From Paenalcaligenes hominis (lineage in GTDB: Bacteria > Pseudomonadota > Gammaproteobacteria > Burkholderiales > Burkholderiaceae_B), in the NCBI RefSeq assembly GCF_011927625.1, contig NZ_JAATIZ010000003.1, positions 186,001 through 250,000 on the forward strand: a DNA stretch of 64,000 bases, written 5' to 3'. A model generated the notes under the pieces. That model did no database searches, was not told the DNA's origin, and saw only the letters and a program-made list of their open reading frames with translations. The translations under genes and the position numbers were made by a program. This document shows, piece by piece, positions 29,416 through 38,378 of the stretch. How positions within the stretch are numbered: position 1 is the stretch's first letter; every line of letters starts with the position of its first letter.

Positions 29416-30099
29416 TTACTGGGCTTGATGTTTTTTAAGTAGGCTTGCCATGTCAACAAAGCCTCTGGCCTCAGCGTGGTGTAAGGCGCTAATCCCATTT
29501 TTGTCTGGAATAGAGGCGTCCGCACCTGCCTCAAGCAAAGTCCTAACAATTTCAACTTGAGTAGGGCTGCCATCGCCTAAAATGACGGCTTCCATGAGTG
29601 CTGTCCACCCAAGACGATTGACGTGATTAATTGGGTAGTTAGGCGTATGAGCTAATAGCTTGACCACATCTAAATGGCCTTTTTCCGCGGCAGGGATAAG
29701 GGCTGTGCCCCCATACCGATTTAATACTGTAAAGTCGGCGCCATGACTTAATGCTTCGCGCACAATGGCAAGCATGCCTTCCGCGCCTGCATATAAAAAA
29801 GGGCTATTGGCTACGGCGTCTTGGGCGTTCACATCCGCCCCAGCTTGAATCAAAAGCAAAGCCAAATCGGTGTTGCCTTGGTAGACGGCGGCCATTAACG
29901 GCGTTTGTTGTTGTGCATTGCGCACTTCCAGATCAGGACGCTGATCTAGAATTTCTGTCACTGCTTTTTTGTTGTGCGTAGCGATGGCATCGAATAAAGG
30001 CATAGGCGTTTGTGCTGCACAGAGTAAAGGTAAGCTGATTAGCGCCCCGCCTATCCAGCGACGTGACGAAGTGACTCTAGATAACAAAGCAGGGCGCAT
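29416..30099 (-). CDS. Exported ankyrin-repeat protein
   Basis: Protein of 227 residues. A signal sequence covers about 1-29 (SRRWIGGALISLPLLCAAQ); the SRRWIG start resembles a twin-arginine signal, though it lacks the full consensus. Five to six ankyrin repeats follow (about 35-225), for example QTPLMAAVYQGNTDLALLLIQAGADVNAQD and GWTALMEAVILGDGSPTQVEIVRTLLEAGADASIPD. It starts 13 bases after the aldehyde dehydrogenase stop and is likely co-transcribed with it. The repeats imply protein binding, probably in the periplasm; the partner is unknown. Confidence 0.85.
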   Translation of the reverse strand: MRPALLSRVTSSRRWIGGALISLPLLCAAQTPMPLFDAIATHNKKAVTEILDQRPDLEVRNAQQQTPLMAAVYQGNTDLALLLIQAGADVNAQDAVANSPFLYAGAEGMLAIVREALSHGADFTVLNRYGGTALIPAAEKGHLDVVKLLAHTPNYPINHVNRLGWTALMEAVILGDGSPTQVEIVRTLLEAGADASIPDKNGISALHHAEARGFVDMASLLKKHQAQ

Positions 30100-30112
30100 G
30101 GTCAGACCTCGT

Positions 30113-31540
30113 TTAACGTTGAGTAATAAATTTGGTGACTAGGTAGCCATCAAAGGTTTCTGTACCGCCTTCGCTACCAATACCACTGTCTTTAATACCA
30201 CCAAATGGGGTTTCTGCAATGGAAACACCAAAGTGGTTAATGCTTACCATGCCTGCTTGCAGTTCGTTAGACACGGTATGAGCCGTTTGTAGATTATTAG
30301 TAAATGCATAGGAGGCCAACCCAAAGGGGAGTGAGTTGGCGCGCTTTAATACGTCTGTGGTATCGCTAAACCGAGTTAATGGGGCAATAGGCCCGAATGG
30401 CTCTTCAGTCATAATCATGGCGTGATCCGGCACATCGGCAAGCACCGTCGGGCCATAAAAGTAACCTGTCCCTTCGGACTGGCTACCGCCTAATTCGAGA
30501 CGACCCCCATGCGACAGTGCATCTTGAACAAAGTTATCCATGACGGCTAGACGTCTTTCATGAGCAAGCGGACCCATTTCGGTTTCAGCCTCTAGACCAT
30601 TGCCGACATTCACGTTAGCTAGCACATTAATAAACGCATCTTTAAAGGGTTCGTAGATATCCTCATGAATATAAAAGCGAGTGGGCGAAATACATACCTG
30701 CCCTGCATTGCGGACCTTAAAGTAAGCCAACTGTTTAGCAACACGAGGAATATCAATATCTGGGAAAACCAAGACGGGTGAATGTCCACCTAGCTCCATC
30801 GTGACGGGTTTCATATGAGCGCCAGCCAGTGCAGCAAGTTGTTTGCCCACGGGTACGGAACCGGTAAAGGAAACCTTACGCACAATAGGAGAGCGAATCA
30901 GATAGTCAGACACCTCGGCGGGTACGCCCCACACCACATTTAAAACCCCTTTAGGTAAACCGGCTTCATGGAACATTTTTGCGATCGCCATGACCGCGCT
31001 GGGGGAGTCTTCGGGCCCTTTAATAATAATGGTGCAACCAGCGCCGATAGCGGCAGTAATTTTTCTGATGGCTTGGTTGAAAGGAAAGTTCCAAGGAGTA
31101 AACGCGGCACAGACACCGATAGGCTCGCGTACGACCATTTGACGTACTGCCGGGTTACGCGGTGGGATAATACGCCCGTAAATACGACGGCATTCCTCAG
31201 CATGCCAGTCAGCGTGTTCAGAGCAATTTATTACCTCGGCAACAGACTCAGCCAAAGGCTTTCCTTGATCAAGCGTAATATTTCTGCCGATTTCTTGAGC
31301 ATTATCACGGCAAAGCTGTGCCACTTTACGTAAAATATCACTACGCTCGATAGGAGAGCTATGGCGCCACGACTCGAATGCCGTCTGAGCACTTTTTAGC
31401 GCTAAATCTAGGTCGTCTTGGGTAGCATGCGGTAGTTTGCCTAACTCTTCAAGTGTCGCTGGGTTTAAGACAGGTTCGGTTTTGCGACCTTGGCCTTCAA
31501 TAAACTCGCCGTTAATAAAAAGGGAAAGGGTAGGGTACAT
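30113..31540 (-). CDS. NAD(P)-dependent aldehyde dehydrogenase, succinate-semialdehyde-dehydrogenase-like
   Basis: Oxidises an aldehyde to the acid; 475 residues, full length. Catalytic Cys283 lies in NAGQVCISPTR and general-base Glu249 in VTMELGGHSP; FTPWNFPFNQ and the cofactor-binding FTGSVPVGKQ are present. Overall it is nearest to GabD-like and broad-range aldehyde dehydrogenases. An AGGAG site lies 8 bases before the ATG. It is the first gene of a two-gene unit with the ankyrin protein. No transaminase or transporter is adjacent, so the physiological aldehyde is unknown. Confidence 0.9.
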   Translation of the reverse strand: MYPTLSLFINGEFIEGQGRKTEPVLNPATLEELGKLPHATQDDLDLALKSAQTAFESWRHSSPIERSDILRKVAQLCRDNAQEIGRNITLDQGKPLAESVAEVINCSEHADWHAEECRRIYGRIIPPRNPAVRQMVVREPIGVCAAFTPWNFPFNQAIRKITAAIGAGCTIIIKGPEDSPSAVMAIAKMFHEAGLPKGVLNVVWGVPAEVSDYLIRSPIVRKVSFTGSVPVGKQLAALAGAHMKPVTMELGGHSPVLVFPDIDIPRVAKQLAYFKVRNAGQVCISPTRFYIHEDIYEPFKDAFINVLANVNVGNGLEAETEMGPLAHERRLAVMDNFVQDALSHGGRLELGGSQSEGTGYFYGPTVLADVPDHAMIMTEEPFGPIAPLTRFSDTTDVLKRANSLPFGLASYAFTNNLQTAHTVSNELQAGMVSINHFGVSIAETPFGGIKDSGIGSEGGTETFDGYLVTKFITQR

Positions 31541-32098
31541 CGTGGCGTCTCCTGTGTACTAAAAGCAGCAATTTAAAATAGCACTTCTTGCAAAAATAAT
31601 TTTTCTAAACTGAGATTGTATTTAGCTAATTAAGCATACGTTGTTTAAATCATAAACCGTTACGATCTTTTCAGCATTAAGTCGGCGTTTAAATCTAATA
31701 GCTGTGCTAAGTAAACTGACAAAATCTATACTTTTTTATTCGCTGCTGCTAATGACCGTATAAAAAAATGAACAGACCTTTACTTAATCTTTCTTGGCGC
31801 GTGCCGTTAATTACTCCTATAAAAAGCACAGTGTAGTAGTTACTTAAAGGCGCTATAACGCTGGAGAATGACAAGATGGAGATCACTACTCAATAAGCTA
31901 GGCCAAAGCCTTTAATTTTTGACTGAGTTAATTGGTTAGGTAGTTCTATGTATTAGCTCTAAGCTTAGCTTTAGCATTTGTCAGATATATGTCGGCACTA
32001 ATCCATTGATTTCTACAAGTCAGGTTAGCCACTGTTGCGAGTAAACAGTTAAAACACGTATAAGAGGGTTACACCCTAAGAATAAGTAAGGTTAAAAC
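31541..32098. other. 558-base divergent intergenic region
   Basis: A/T-rich gap between the aldehyde dehydrogenase (minus) and the LapD-like gene (plus). I see no coding frame with support; the longest small frames have about 20 codons and no good initiation site. A possible promoter toward the LapD-like gene is TTGACT (31919-31924), a 16-base spacer and TAGTTC (31941-31946). A 5-bp hairpin AGGGT/ACCCT lies at 32065-32077 close to the start. A small RNA cannot be excluded. Confidence 0.4.
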
Positions 32099-34057
32099 AT
32101 GTCGTTATTAAAACAACTACTTATTAGTGTCAGTTTGGTTGTACTGATTATTTTAGGAGGCACAGTATGGCTAAATAGTAGCTCGGCCCAAGAGTACTTA
32201 AATACACAGCTTCAACACCAAACCGACTCAGCAGCCACGGCATTGGCTTTAGCTTTGGCTCAGCCTTCTAATCAAAATCCCATTGCACAAAAGATAGTGA
32301 CTACGGCCTTATTTGATTCTGGCCAGTTTAAGCGTATTCAGTTGACCAGCCCCGAAGGCGCATCACAGATCTTGCATGAGGTCAGGGGATCGCAGGCTTT
32401 GCCAGACGTGCCGCAATGGTTTATGCGTTGGTTTCCTATAGTGGCAGCCGAGAGCTCAGCGCCAATTAATGATGGGCCGAGGCAAATTGGCCTGATCACA
32501 TTACAAGCTGACGCGAACTATGCATGGGTTAGTTTGTGGCAAGGGCTTAGTCGACTAGCTATGATGATTTTAGTTGTTGGCATCGCGTGGGCTCTGTATG
32601 TATTTTATTTAATACGCCGATTACGCCGAGTTTTGCATAGCGAGGTGACGCAACCGCTTCATACGTTATCCCACGATACAGAAGCCGCTGTGGCACCGTT
32701 AAAAAAAGCTACGTTTGCAGAGCTATCAGAGGTAACCCGAGCGCTCGCGTCGGTACGTCAAAGCATCGCAGCAACCACAGAGGAACAGTCTGCGAAAATT
32801 GAATCGCTAGAAATAGAGTTAAACCAAGATACCGTTACGGGCCTAGTGAACCGTAAATACTTTATTAACGAGTTACGACGCCTCTTAGAAGATCAAAATG
32901 CTCAAGGAGGATGGCTGCTGTTATTTAGACAGCGTGACCTGGCTGACATTAATAAAGTCATGACACGAGCCAATGTCGATGAGTGGCTTTTAAGCCTAAG
33001 TCAACAATTACAAGACGTAATTGACCAAAGTGATTTGACCGCACCCATTACATTAGCGCGTTTAAATGGTTCAGATTTTGTGTTGTTAGTGCCGGACCCC
33101 GATGCAAGCGCATTACAGGCGTTAACCCAATCTGTTCAAGCCATCTTACGTCAACAGCGTATTCAGCTCCCCCATGGGGAATATTGTCGGTGGGCTTTAG
33201 CCCAAACTGACTATAGGCCAGGACAGTTTCTTACCCATGTGCTGGGGCGTCTTGATCAAGCGTTAATGCGAGCAGAAAGTGCAGGGCATGGCTCAATAGA
33301 AGTGCTCACAACCAGTCAAGCAGAGACCCTAGTGGACCAGCCCAAAGGTGGGGAAACGCAATGGCGAGCGTTATTACAAGATGCTTTAATAGAGCAACGA
33401 TTAAGTCTGGAGTTAACAACGCTAGAGGGCGCAGCGTCACATTGGAAAAAAGCGGCGTTAGTGTTACATACCTCGACGACTACAGAGGAAACGCTTCAAG
33501 GCTATCAGTTTATGCCGGTGGCAACACGCTTGGGCTTGTCTGCAATGTGTGATGCCCGAGCCTTCGAGCTTGCTTTGCAACATATGAGCCAATACACGGC
33601 AGATCGCCTGATATTACGGGTCTCGTTGTCCTCCATCACACAGGCAGGGTTTAATAAGCAGATCGCTGCCAAGCTTGCGACTGTGCCTTTACAGCTTACC
33701 GAGCGCTTGGCCGTAGAGTTAGACGCCTATTCACTAACAAGTGAGCCAGTACAAGTTGGTGAGTTTTGTCACATGTTGGCGCAACACAACGTACACAGGG
33801 GCGTACGCCGCATTTTAATGCTTCCTAGAGTCGCTTTAATGCTGCGCGATTTGCATATTTCCTACGTGCATGTCGGTGCTAGCGATTGGCTCGAGCTTGA
33901 ACGTAAAACAGGGGGTCTATTTATGTTGCGTAGCACTCTAGAAGTCTGTAGGGCTTTGGGTGTACTATTTGTTTTTGATGGGGATTTGACTCAGCTTTCC
34001 GAGTCAAGTCGCCAGATGTTGCAGGAATACGGCAAGTTAACATCAAGCCCCACATAA
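32099..34057 (+). CDS. LapD-like membrane protein with degenerate GGDEF and EAL domains
   Basis: Inner-membrane protein of 652 residues. The topology is an N-terminal membrane helix (about 5-25), a periplasmic domain (about 27-145) of LapD/MoxY type, a second helix (about 153-172), a HAMP-like segment, a GGDEF-like domain (about 240-410) and an EAL-like domain (about 425-645). The diguanylate cyclase motif is reduced to GSDF in RLNGSDFVLL. In the EAL domain the EAL, DDFG and later catalytic acids are not recognisable, so it should have no cyclase or phosphodiesterase activity. By analogy with LapD it may transmit cyclic-di-GMP status outward, but loss of so many residues leaves ligand binding uncertain. 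No lapG or adhesin gene is in the window. Confidence 0.8.
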   Translation: MSLLKQLLISVSLVVLIILGGTVWLNSSSAQEYLNTQLQHQTDSAATALALALAQPSNQNPIAQKIVTTALFDSGQFKRIQLTSPEGASQILHEVRGSQALPDVPQWFMRWFPIVAAESSAPINDGPRQIGLITLQADANYAWVSLWQGLSRLAMMILVVGIAWALYVFYLIRRLRRVLHSEVTQPLHTLSHDTEAAVAPLKKATFAELSEVTRALASVRQSIAATTEEQSAKIESLEIELNQDTVTGLVNRKYFINELRRLLEDQNAQGGWLLLFRQRDLADINKVMTRANVDEWLLSLSQQLQDVIDQSDLTAPITLARLNGSDFVLLVPDPDASALQALTQSVQAILRQQRIQLPHGEYCRWALAQTDYRPGQFLTHVLGRLDQALMRAESAGHGSIEVLTTSQAETLVDQPKGGETQWRALLQDALIEQRLSLELTTLEGAASHWKKAALVLHTSTTTEETLQGYQFMPVATRLGLSAMCDARAFELALQHMSQYTADRLILRVSLSSITQAGFNKQIAAKLATVPLQLTERLAVELDAYSLTSEPVQVGEFCHMLAQHNVHRGVRRILMLPRVALMLRDLHISYVHVGASDWLELERKTGGLFMLRSTLEVCRALGVLFVFDGDLTQLSESSRQMLQEYGKLTSSPT

Positions 34058-34061
34058 ACAC

Positions 34062-34102
34062 TTGCTTAATCTGTGTTTTTTGTTAAAATTGATGGCTTAC
34101 TT
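34062..34102 (+). promoter_or_regulatory. Promoter of the rplN (spc) block with conserved initial element
   Basis: TTGCTT (34062-34067), a 16-base spacer and TAAAAT (34084-34089). ATGGCTTACTT at 34092-34102 starts two bases after the -10, exactly as in the rpsL promoter. It gives the spc/alpha genes a transcript start about 205 bases before rplN. Confidence 0.75.
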
Positions 34103-34246
34103 GGCTTTTAATTAATAGAGCGAAGTAGACTAAACACATACGTTTTGTTTCTCGCAAGATTTCAACCCAGGGTTCGGCGCAAGCTACTACAACAATTGGT
34201 GTGGTTACCAACGTCGAATCTGACGGGCCCAAAACTGGTTGCGTTG

Positions 34247-34273
34247 CTTGGTAGGCTTTTTGTCCGTACCAGG
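34247..34273 (+). promoter_or_regulatory. rplN leader: Stem-loop in the rplN leader
   Basis: CTTGGTA (34247-34253) pairs with TACCAGG (34267-34273), with one G-U and a T-rich loop. It lies about 30 bases before the rplN start. It may be a protein-binding or pausing element of the leader; no known ribosomal-protein site was recognised. Confidence 0.35.
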
Positions 34274-34303
34274 TTGTGCAGTTAAGTTGGAACAGGAAAA
34301 ATC

Positions 34304-34672
34304 ATGATTCAAATGCAGACCACGCTGAATGTGGCCGACAACACTGGTGCGCGCTCCGTAATGTGCATCAAGGTGTTGGGTGGCTCCAAGCGCCGTTATG
34401 CCGCTATTGGTGACATCATCAAAGTCACCGTAAAAGAAGCGGCCCCGCGCGGACGCGTCAAAAAAGGCGAAATTTACAACGCTGTGGTAGTTCGCACTGC
34501 CAAGGGTGTTCGCCGCAAGGACGGTTCGCTAATTAAATTTGGTGGCAATGCCGCCGTTTTGCTTAACGCAAAACTAGAGCCAATTGGTACTCGTATTTTT
34601 GGACCCGTTACGCGTGAATTGCGTACCGAGAAGTTCATGAAGATCGTATCATTGGCACCTGAAGTGCTATAA
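34304..34672 (+). CDS. rplN: 50S ribosomal protein L14
   Basis: Subunit-interface protein; 122 residues, full length. [28 protein letters not shown] and the end [19 protein letters not shown] are conserved. First gene of the spc block here, with its own promoter; it begins 247 bases after the LapD-like stop and lies 12 bases before rplX. Confidence 0.97.
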   Translation: MIQMQTTLNVADNTGARSVMCIKVLGGSKRRYAAIGDIIKVTVKEAAPRGRVKKGEIYNAVVVRTAKGVRRKDGSLIKFGGNAAVLLNAKLEPIGTRIFGPVTRELRTEKFMKIVSLAPEVL

Positions 34673-34684
34673 GGAGCCTAGGAT

Positions 34685-35002
34685 ATGCAAAAAATCCGTA
34701 AAGGCGACGAAGTCATTGTGCTAGCCGGTCGCGATAAAACTCGCCGTGGCACCGTGTTAAACGTAGATGGCGACCGCGTTGTGGTTGAAGGCATCAATGT
34801 TGTTAAAAAACACGTGCGTCCAAACCCTATGGCTGGTGTACAAGGTGGCATCGTAGACAAAACCATGCCTATTCACATCTCTAACATAGCTTTGATTAAC
34901 CCAGAAACCGATAAAGCTGATCGCGTTGGTTTTAGCGTTGTTGACGGTCGCAAAGTGCGTGTATATCGCTCCAACGGCAAAGTTGTGGGCGCTAAGGCAT
35001 AA
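34685..35002 (+). CDS. rplX: 50S ribosomal protein L24
   Basis: Assembly-initiating large-subunit protein; 105 residues. The KOW motif region [19 protein letters not shown] and [16 protein letters not shown] are conserved. Eleven bases separate it from rplE. Confidence 0.96.
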   Translation: MQKIRKGDEVIVLAGRDKTRRGTVLNVDGDRVVVEGINVVKKHVRPNPMAGVQGGIVDKTMPIHISNIALINPETDKADRVGFSVVDGRKVRVYRSNGKVVGAKA

Positions 35003-35013
35003 GGGACGAAATC

Positions 35014-35553
35014 ATGGCACGTTTACAAGAATTCTACCGCGATAAAGTTGTAGCAGAATTACAAAAAGAATTCGGCTACGAAAGCATCATGCAAGTACCT
35101 CGCATCACCAAGATCACTTTGAACATGGGTGTATCCGAGGCAGTAGCAGATCGTAAAGTTATCGATCACGCGACTGAAGACATGGCGAAAATCGCAGGTC
35201 AAAAACCTATTATTACTAAAACACGCAAAGCGATTGCGGGTTTTAAAATCCGTGAAGACTACCCAATTGGCTGTAAAGTCACATTGCGTGGTCGCCGTAT
35301 GTACGAGTTTTTGGATCGTCTCATCGCTGTGGCTCTCCCACGCGTTCGTGACTTCCGCGGTGTACCTGCTCGTGCGTTTGACGGCCACGGCAACTTCAAC
35401 TTAGGCGTAAAAGAGCAAATCATTTTCCCTGAGATTGAATACGACAAAATTGATGCAGTTCGTGGTTTGAACATCAGTATTACCACTTCTGCCAAGACCG
35501 ACGAAGAAGCCAAAGCGCTATTGAATGCGTTCAGCTTCCCGTTCCGTAACTAA
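35014..35553 (+). CDS. rplE: 50S ribosomal protein L5
   Basis: 5S rRNA-binding protein of the central protuberance; 179 residues, normal length. [36 protein letters not shown] and [17 protein letters not shown] are conserved. rpsN starts 11 bases downstream. In E. coli, S8 represses the spc operon at the rplE start; I did not recognise that fold here. Confidence 0.97.
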   Translation: MARLQEFYRDKVVAELQKEFGYESIMQVPRITKITLNMGVSEAVADRKVIDHATEDMAKIAGQKPIITKTRKAIAGFKIREDYPIGCKVTLRGRRMYEFLDRLIAVALPRVRDFRGVPARAFDGHGNFNLGVKEQIIFPEIEYDKIDAVRGLNISITTSAKTDEEAKALLNAFSFPFRN

Positions 35554-35564
35554 GGGGCGATGAC

Positions 35565-35870
35565 GTGGCAAAATTATCACTCATCAATCGCGATATCAAA
35601 CGCGCAAAACTAGTCGAAAAATTTGCTGCTAAGCGTACTGCGCTAAAAGCAATCATTGACGACCAGTCTAAGTCCGACGAAGAACGTTATCAGGCACGCT
35701 TGGAACTACAAAAACTTCCACGTAATGCCAATCCAACACGTTTGCGTAATCGCTGCGTTGTTACAGGGCGTTCTCGCGGTGTATACAAACAATTCGGTTT
35801 AACTCGTCATAAGATCCGTGAAATGGCCCTAGCAGGCGAGATTCCCGGTATGACCAAGGCTAGCTGGTAG
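35565..35870 (+). CDS. rpsN: 30S ribosomal protein S14, zinc-independent long form
   Basis: Head-assembly protein; 101 residues. It begins with GTG ([15 protein letters not shown]), with GGGGCGA just upstream as the ribosome-binding site. The segment [24 protein letters not shown] has a single cysteine, so this is the long form without a zinc ribbon. Ten bases before rpsH. Confidence 0.96.
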   Translation: MAKLSLINRDIKRAKLVEKFAAKRTALKAIIDDQSKSDEERYQARLELQKLPRNANPTRLRNRCVVTGRSRGVYKQFGLTRHKIREMALAGEIPGMTKASW

Positions 35871-35880
35871 GAGAAAAAAC

Positions 35881-36273
35881 ATGAGCATGAGCGATCCAAT
35901 CGCTGACATGTTGACCCGCGTTCGTAACGCACAAATGGTCAGCAAAAAGTCGGTATCCATGCCCTCCTCGAAGCTAAAAGCTGCGATTGCAGCTGTGCTA
36001 AAAGACGAAGGCTATATCGAAGATTTCCAAGTGTCCGGCGATAAAAAGCCAGAACTCGAAATCACTTTAAAATATTACGCTGGACAACCCGTAATCGAGC
36101 GTATCGATCGCGTGTCCCGTCCTGGTCTACGCATCTACAAAGGTAGCAACAGCATTCCTCAAGTCATGAACGGCTTGGGCGTAGCGATCGTATCCACCTC
36201 ACGCGGTGTTATGACAGATCGTAAAGCACGTGCTGCTGGCGTGGGCGGCGAAGTCCTCTGCTACGTGGCATAA
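35881..36273 (+). CDS. rpsH: 30S ribosomal protein S8
   Basis: Central-domain 16S rRNA binder and, in E. coli, repressor of the spc operon; 130 residues. [18 protein letters not shown] and the C-terminal [26 protein letters not shown] are conserved. AGGAG is present 7 bases upstream of the chosen ATG. rplF begins 10 bases later. Confidence 0.97.
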   Translation: MSMSDPIADMLTRVRNAQMVSKKSVSMPSSKLKAAIAAVLKDEGYIEDFQVSGDKKPELEITLKYYAGQPVIERIDRVSRPGLRIYKGSNSIPQVMNGLGVAIVSTSRGVMTDRKARAAGVGGEVLCYVA

Positions 36274-36283
36274 GGAGAACACA

Positions 36284-36817
36284 ATGTCACGTATTGCTAA
36301 ATACCCCGTCGCATTGCCAAATGGCGTTGAAACAACCATCGCTGAAGATCAAATCACTGTTAAAGGCCCCCGTGGTACTTTAGTGCAGCCTTTGACTGGC
36401 GATGTAACTATCGAGCTTAACGATGGTCAATTGACCTTTGTTGCAGCCAATGAAACCCGTCACGCTAATGCGATGTCTGGTACCGTACGTTCTTTAGTGA
36501 ACAACATGGTAACTGGCGTTAGCACTGGCTTCACGCGCAAACTATTATTAGTTGGTGTGGGTTTCCGTGCTCAAGTACAAGGTAATGCTATCAAGCTTCA
36601 ACTTGGTTTTTCTCATGACATCGTGCACGAGTTGCCCGCTGGTGTTACTGCCGAATGCCCAACCCCAACAGAAATTCTGTTGACTGGTGCAGACAAACAG
36701 GTAGTAGGTCAGTGTGCTGCTGAGATTCGCGCTTACCGTCGCCCAGAGCCTTACAAAGGCAAGGGTGTGCGTTACGCCGAAGAGCACGTGGCCTTGAAAG
36801 AAACCAAGAAGAAATAA
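36284..36817 (+). CDS. rplF: 50S ribosomal protein L6
   Basis: Large-subunit protein near the GTPase-associated centre; 177 residues. The start at 36284 matches the family ([12 protein letters not shown]) and has AAGGAG upstream at 36272-36277. The C-terminal repeat has [24 protein letters not shown]. Twenty-one bases before rplR. Confidence 0.97.
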   Translation: MSRIAKYPVALPNGVETTIAEDQITVKGPRGTLVQPLTGDVTIELNDGQLTFVAANETRHANAMSGTVRSLVNNMVTGVSTGFTRKLLLVGVGFRAQVQGNAIKLQLGFSHDIVHELPAGVTAECPTPTEILLTGADKQVVGQCAAEIRAYRRPEPYKGKGVRYAEEHVALKETKKK

Positions 36818-36838
36818 TCGCACAGGCAAGGACGAATT

Positions 36839-37192
36839 ATGGACAAGAAACAATCTCGTTTGCGTCGTGCAGTGGCAACTCGCAAGAAAATTGCCGAGTT
36901 ACGCGTACATCGCCTGGCGGTACACCGCACCAATCTGCACATTTACGCCAACATCATCTCGCCCGAAGGCGACCGCGTTTTGGTCAGCGCCTCCTCGGTG
37001 GAACCCGAAGTGCGCAAAGAGTTGGCCAATGGTGGCAACGTTGCTGCAGCGACGATTATCGGCAAACGTGTTGCCGAGAAAGCCAAAGCTGCTGGAATCG
37101 AAACAGTCGCTTTCGATCGTTCGGGCTTCCGTTATCATGGCCGCGTGAAAGCGTTGGCTGATGCCGCGCGTGAAGCCGGCTTGAAGTTCTAA
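36839..37192 (+). CDS. rplR: 50S ribosomal protein L18
   Basis: 5S rRNA-binding protein; 117 residues. [21 protein letters not shown] and [27 protein letters not shown] are conserved. Co-transcribed, 10 bases before rpsE. Confidence 0.97.
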   Translation: MDKKQSRLRRAVATRKKIAELRVHRLAVHRTNLHIYANIISPEGDRVLVSASSVEPEVRKELANGGNVAAATIIGKRVAEKAKAAGIETVAFDRSGFRYHGRVKALADAAREAGLKF

Positions 37193-37202
37193 GGAATGTC
37201 AA

Positions 37203-37724
37203 ATGGCTAAAGCACAAGGCAGACAAAATGCCGAACAAGAGCGCGATGACGGCCTGCGTGAAAAAATGATCGCGGTTAACCGCGTCAGTAAAGTCGTCAA
37301 GGGTGGTCGCACCATGAGCTTCGCTGCACTAGCAGTAGTAGGCGACGGTGATGGCCGAATTGGTATGGGCAAAGGTAAAGCCCGTGAGGTACCCGTTGCT
37401 GTACAGAAAGCCATGGAACAAGCCCGTCGTGGTCTATTCCAAGTCGCTCTGAAAGACGGTACATTACATCACTCCGTAGTTGGTAAGCACGGTGCATCCA
37501 CTGTTCTTATCTCCCCAGCAGCAGAAGGTACTGGTGTTATCGCCGGTGGTCCAATGCGTGCTATTTTCGAAGTAATGGGTGTACGTAACGTCGTAGCAAA
37601 GAGCTTAGGCTCCAGCAACCCGTACAACATGGTTCGCGCAACGTTAAACGGTTTGCGTGCTTGCTCCACACCGGCTGAAATTGCTGCTAAACGTGGCAAA
37701 ACAGTTGAAGAAATTCTGGGGTAA
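37203..37724 (+). CDS. rpsE: 30S ribosomal protein S5
   Basis: Small-subunit protein at the mRNA entry site, linked to accuracy; 173 residues. The dsRBD-like part [23 protein letters not shown] and the C-terminal [26 protein letters not shown] are conserved. The loop where spectinomycin-resistance changes occur ([10 protein letters not shown]) looks wild type. Three bases before rpmD. Confidence 0.97.
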   Translation: MAKAQGRQNAEQERDDGLREKMIAVNRVSKVVKGGRTMSFAALAVVGDGDGRIGMGKGKAREVPVAVQKAMEQARRGLFQVALKDGTLHHSVVGKHGASTVLISPAAEGTGVIAGGPMRAIFEVMGVRNVVAKSLGSSNPYNMVRATLNGLRACSTPAEIAAKRGKTVEEILG

Positions 37725-37727
37725 ATC

Positions 37728-37913
37728 ATGGCACAGAAGCAAATCAAGGTAACACTCGTGCGCTCTGTTATCGGTACTAAGCAAGACCACCGCGATACTA
37801 TTCGTGGTTTAGGTCTACGCCGTGTTAACAGCAGCCGCGTTCTGGTTGACACTCCCGAAGTACGTGGCATGATCCGTAAAGTGGATTATCTCGTCACCGT
37901 ATCGGAAGCCTAA
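37728..37913 (+). CDS. rpmD: 50S ribosomal protein L30
   Basis: Small large-subunit protein; 61 residues. [28 protein letters not shown] is the family pattern and the length is usual. Lies between rpsE and rplO with gaps of 3 and 10 bases. Confidence 0.96.
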   Translation: MAQKQIKVTLVRSVIGTKQDHRDTIRGLGLRRVNSSRVLVDTPEVRGMIRKVDYLVTVSEA

Positions 37914-37923
37914 AGGAATCGGC

Positions 37924-38367
37924 ATGTCGCAATTGCAATTAAACACCTTACAACCTGCAGCTGGCGCTAAACACGCTGCTCGCCGCGTTGGTCGCGGTTC
38001 GGGCTCCGGTTACGGCAAAACAGCAGGTCGTGGTCACAAAGGTCAGAAATCTCGTTCTGGTGGTTACCACAAAGTTGGCTTTGAAGGCGGTCAAATGCCT
38101 TTGCAGCGTCGTCTACCTAAGCGTGGTTTTACCGCTCCTGGTGGTCACTTGCACGCCGAAGTACGTTTATCCGACTTACAGCGTCTAGACGTTGAAGAAA
38201 TCGATGTGAACGTATTAAAGCAGGCTGGCGTAGTTGGTCAGCTCGTGCGTTACGCAAAAGTCATTAAATCCGGCGAGCTGTCTCGTAAAGTCGTATTGAA
38301 AGGCTTGCGTGCAACAGCTGGTGCCCGTGCTGCTATTGAAGCCGCTGGCGGGTCTTTGGCTGAATAA
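37924..38367 (+). CDS. rplO: 50S ribosomal protein L15
   Basis: Late-assembly protein; 147 residues. The glycine- and arginine-rich N-terminal half ([38 protein letters not shown]) is typical. Eleven bases before secY. Confidence 0.97.
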   Translation: MSQLQLNTLQPAAGAKHAARRVGRGSGSGYGKTAGRGHKGQKSRSGGYHKVGFEGGQMPLQRRLPKRGFTAPGGHLHAEVRLSDLQRLDVEEIDVNVLKQAGVVGQLVRYAKVIKSGELSRKVVLKGLRATAGARAAIEAAGGSLAE

Positions 38368-38378
38368 AAGGGGTCACG

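Noticed and set aside
31541-32098. Small protein or small RNA gene in the 558-base gap
   Set aside because: Only frames of about 20 codons without good sites are seen, and there is no promoter-terminator pair bounding a small RNA; left as unexplained sequence.
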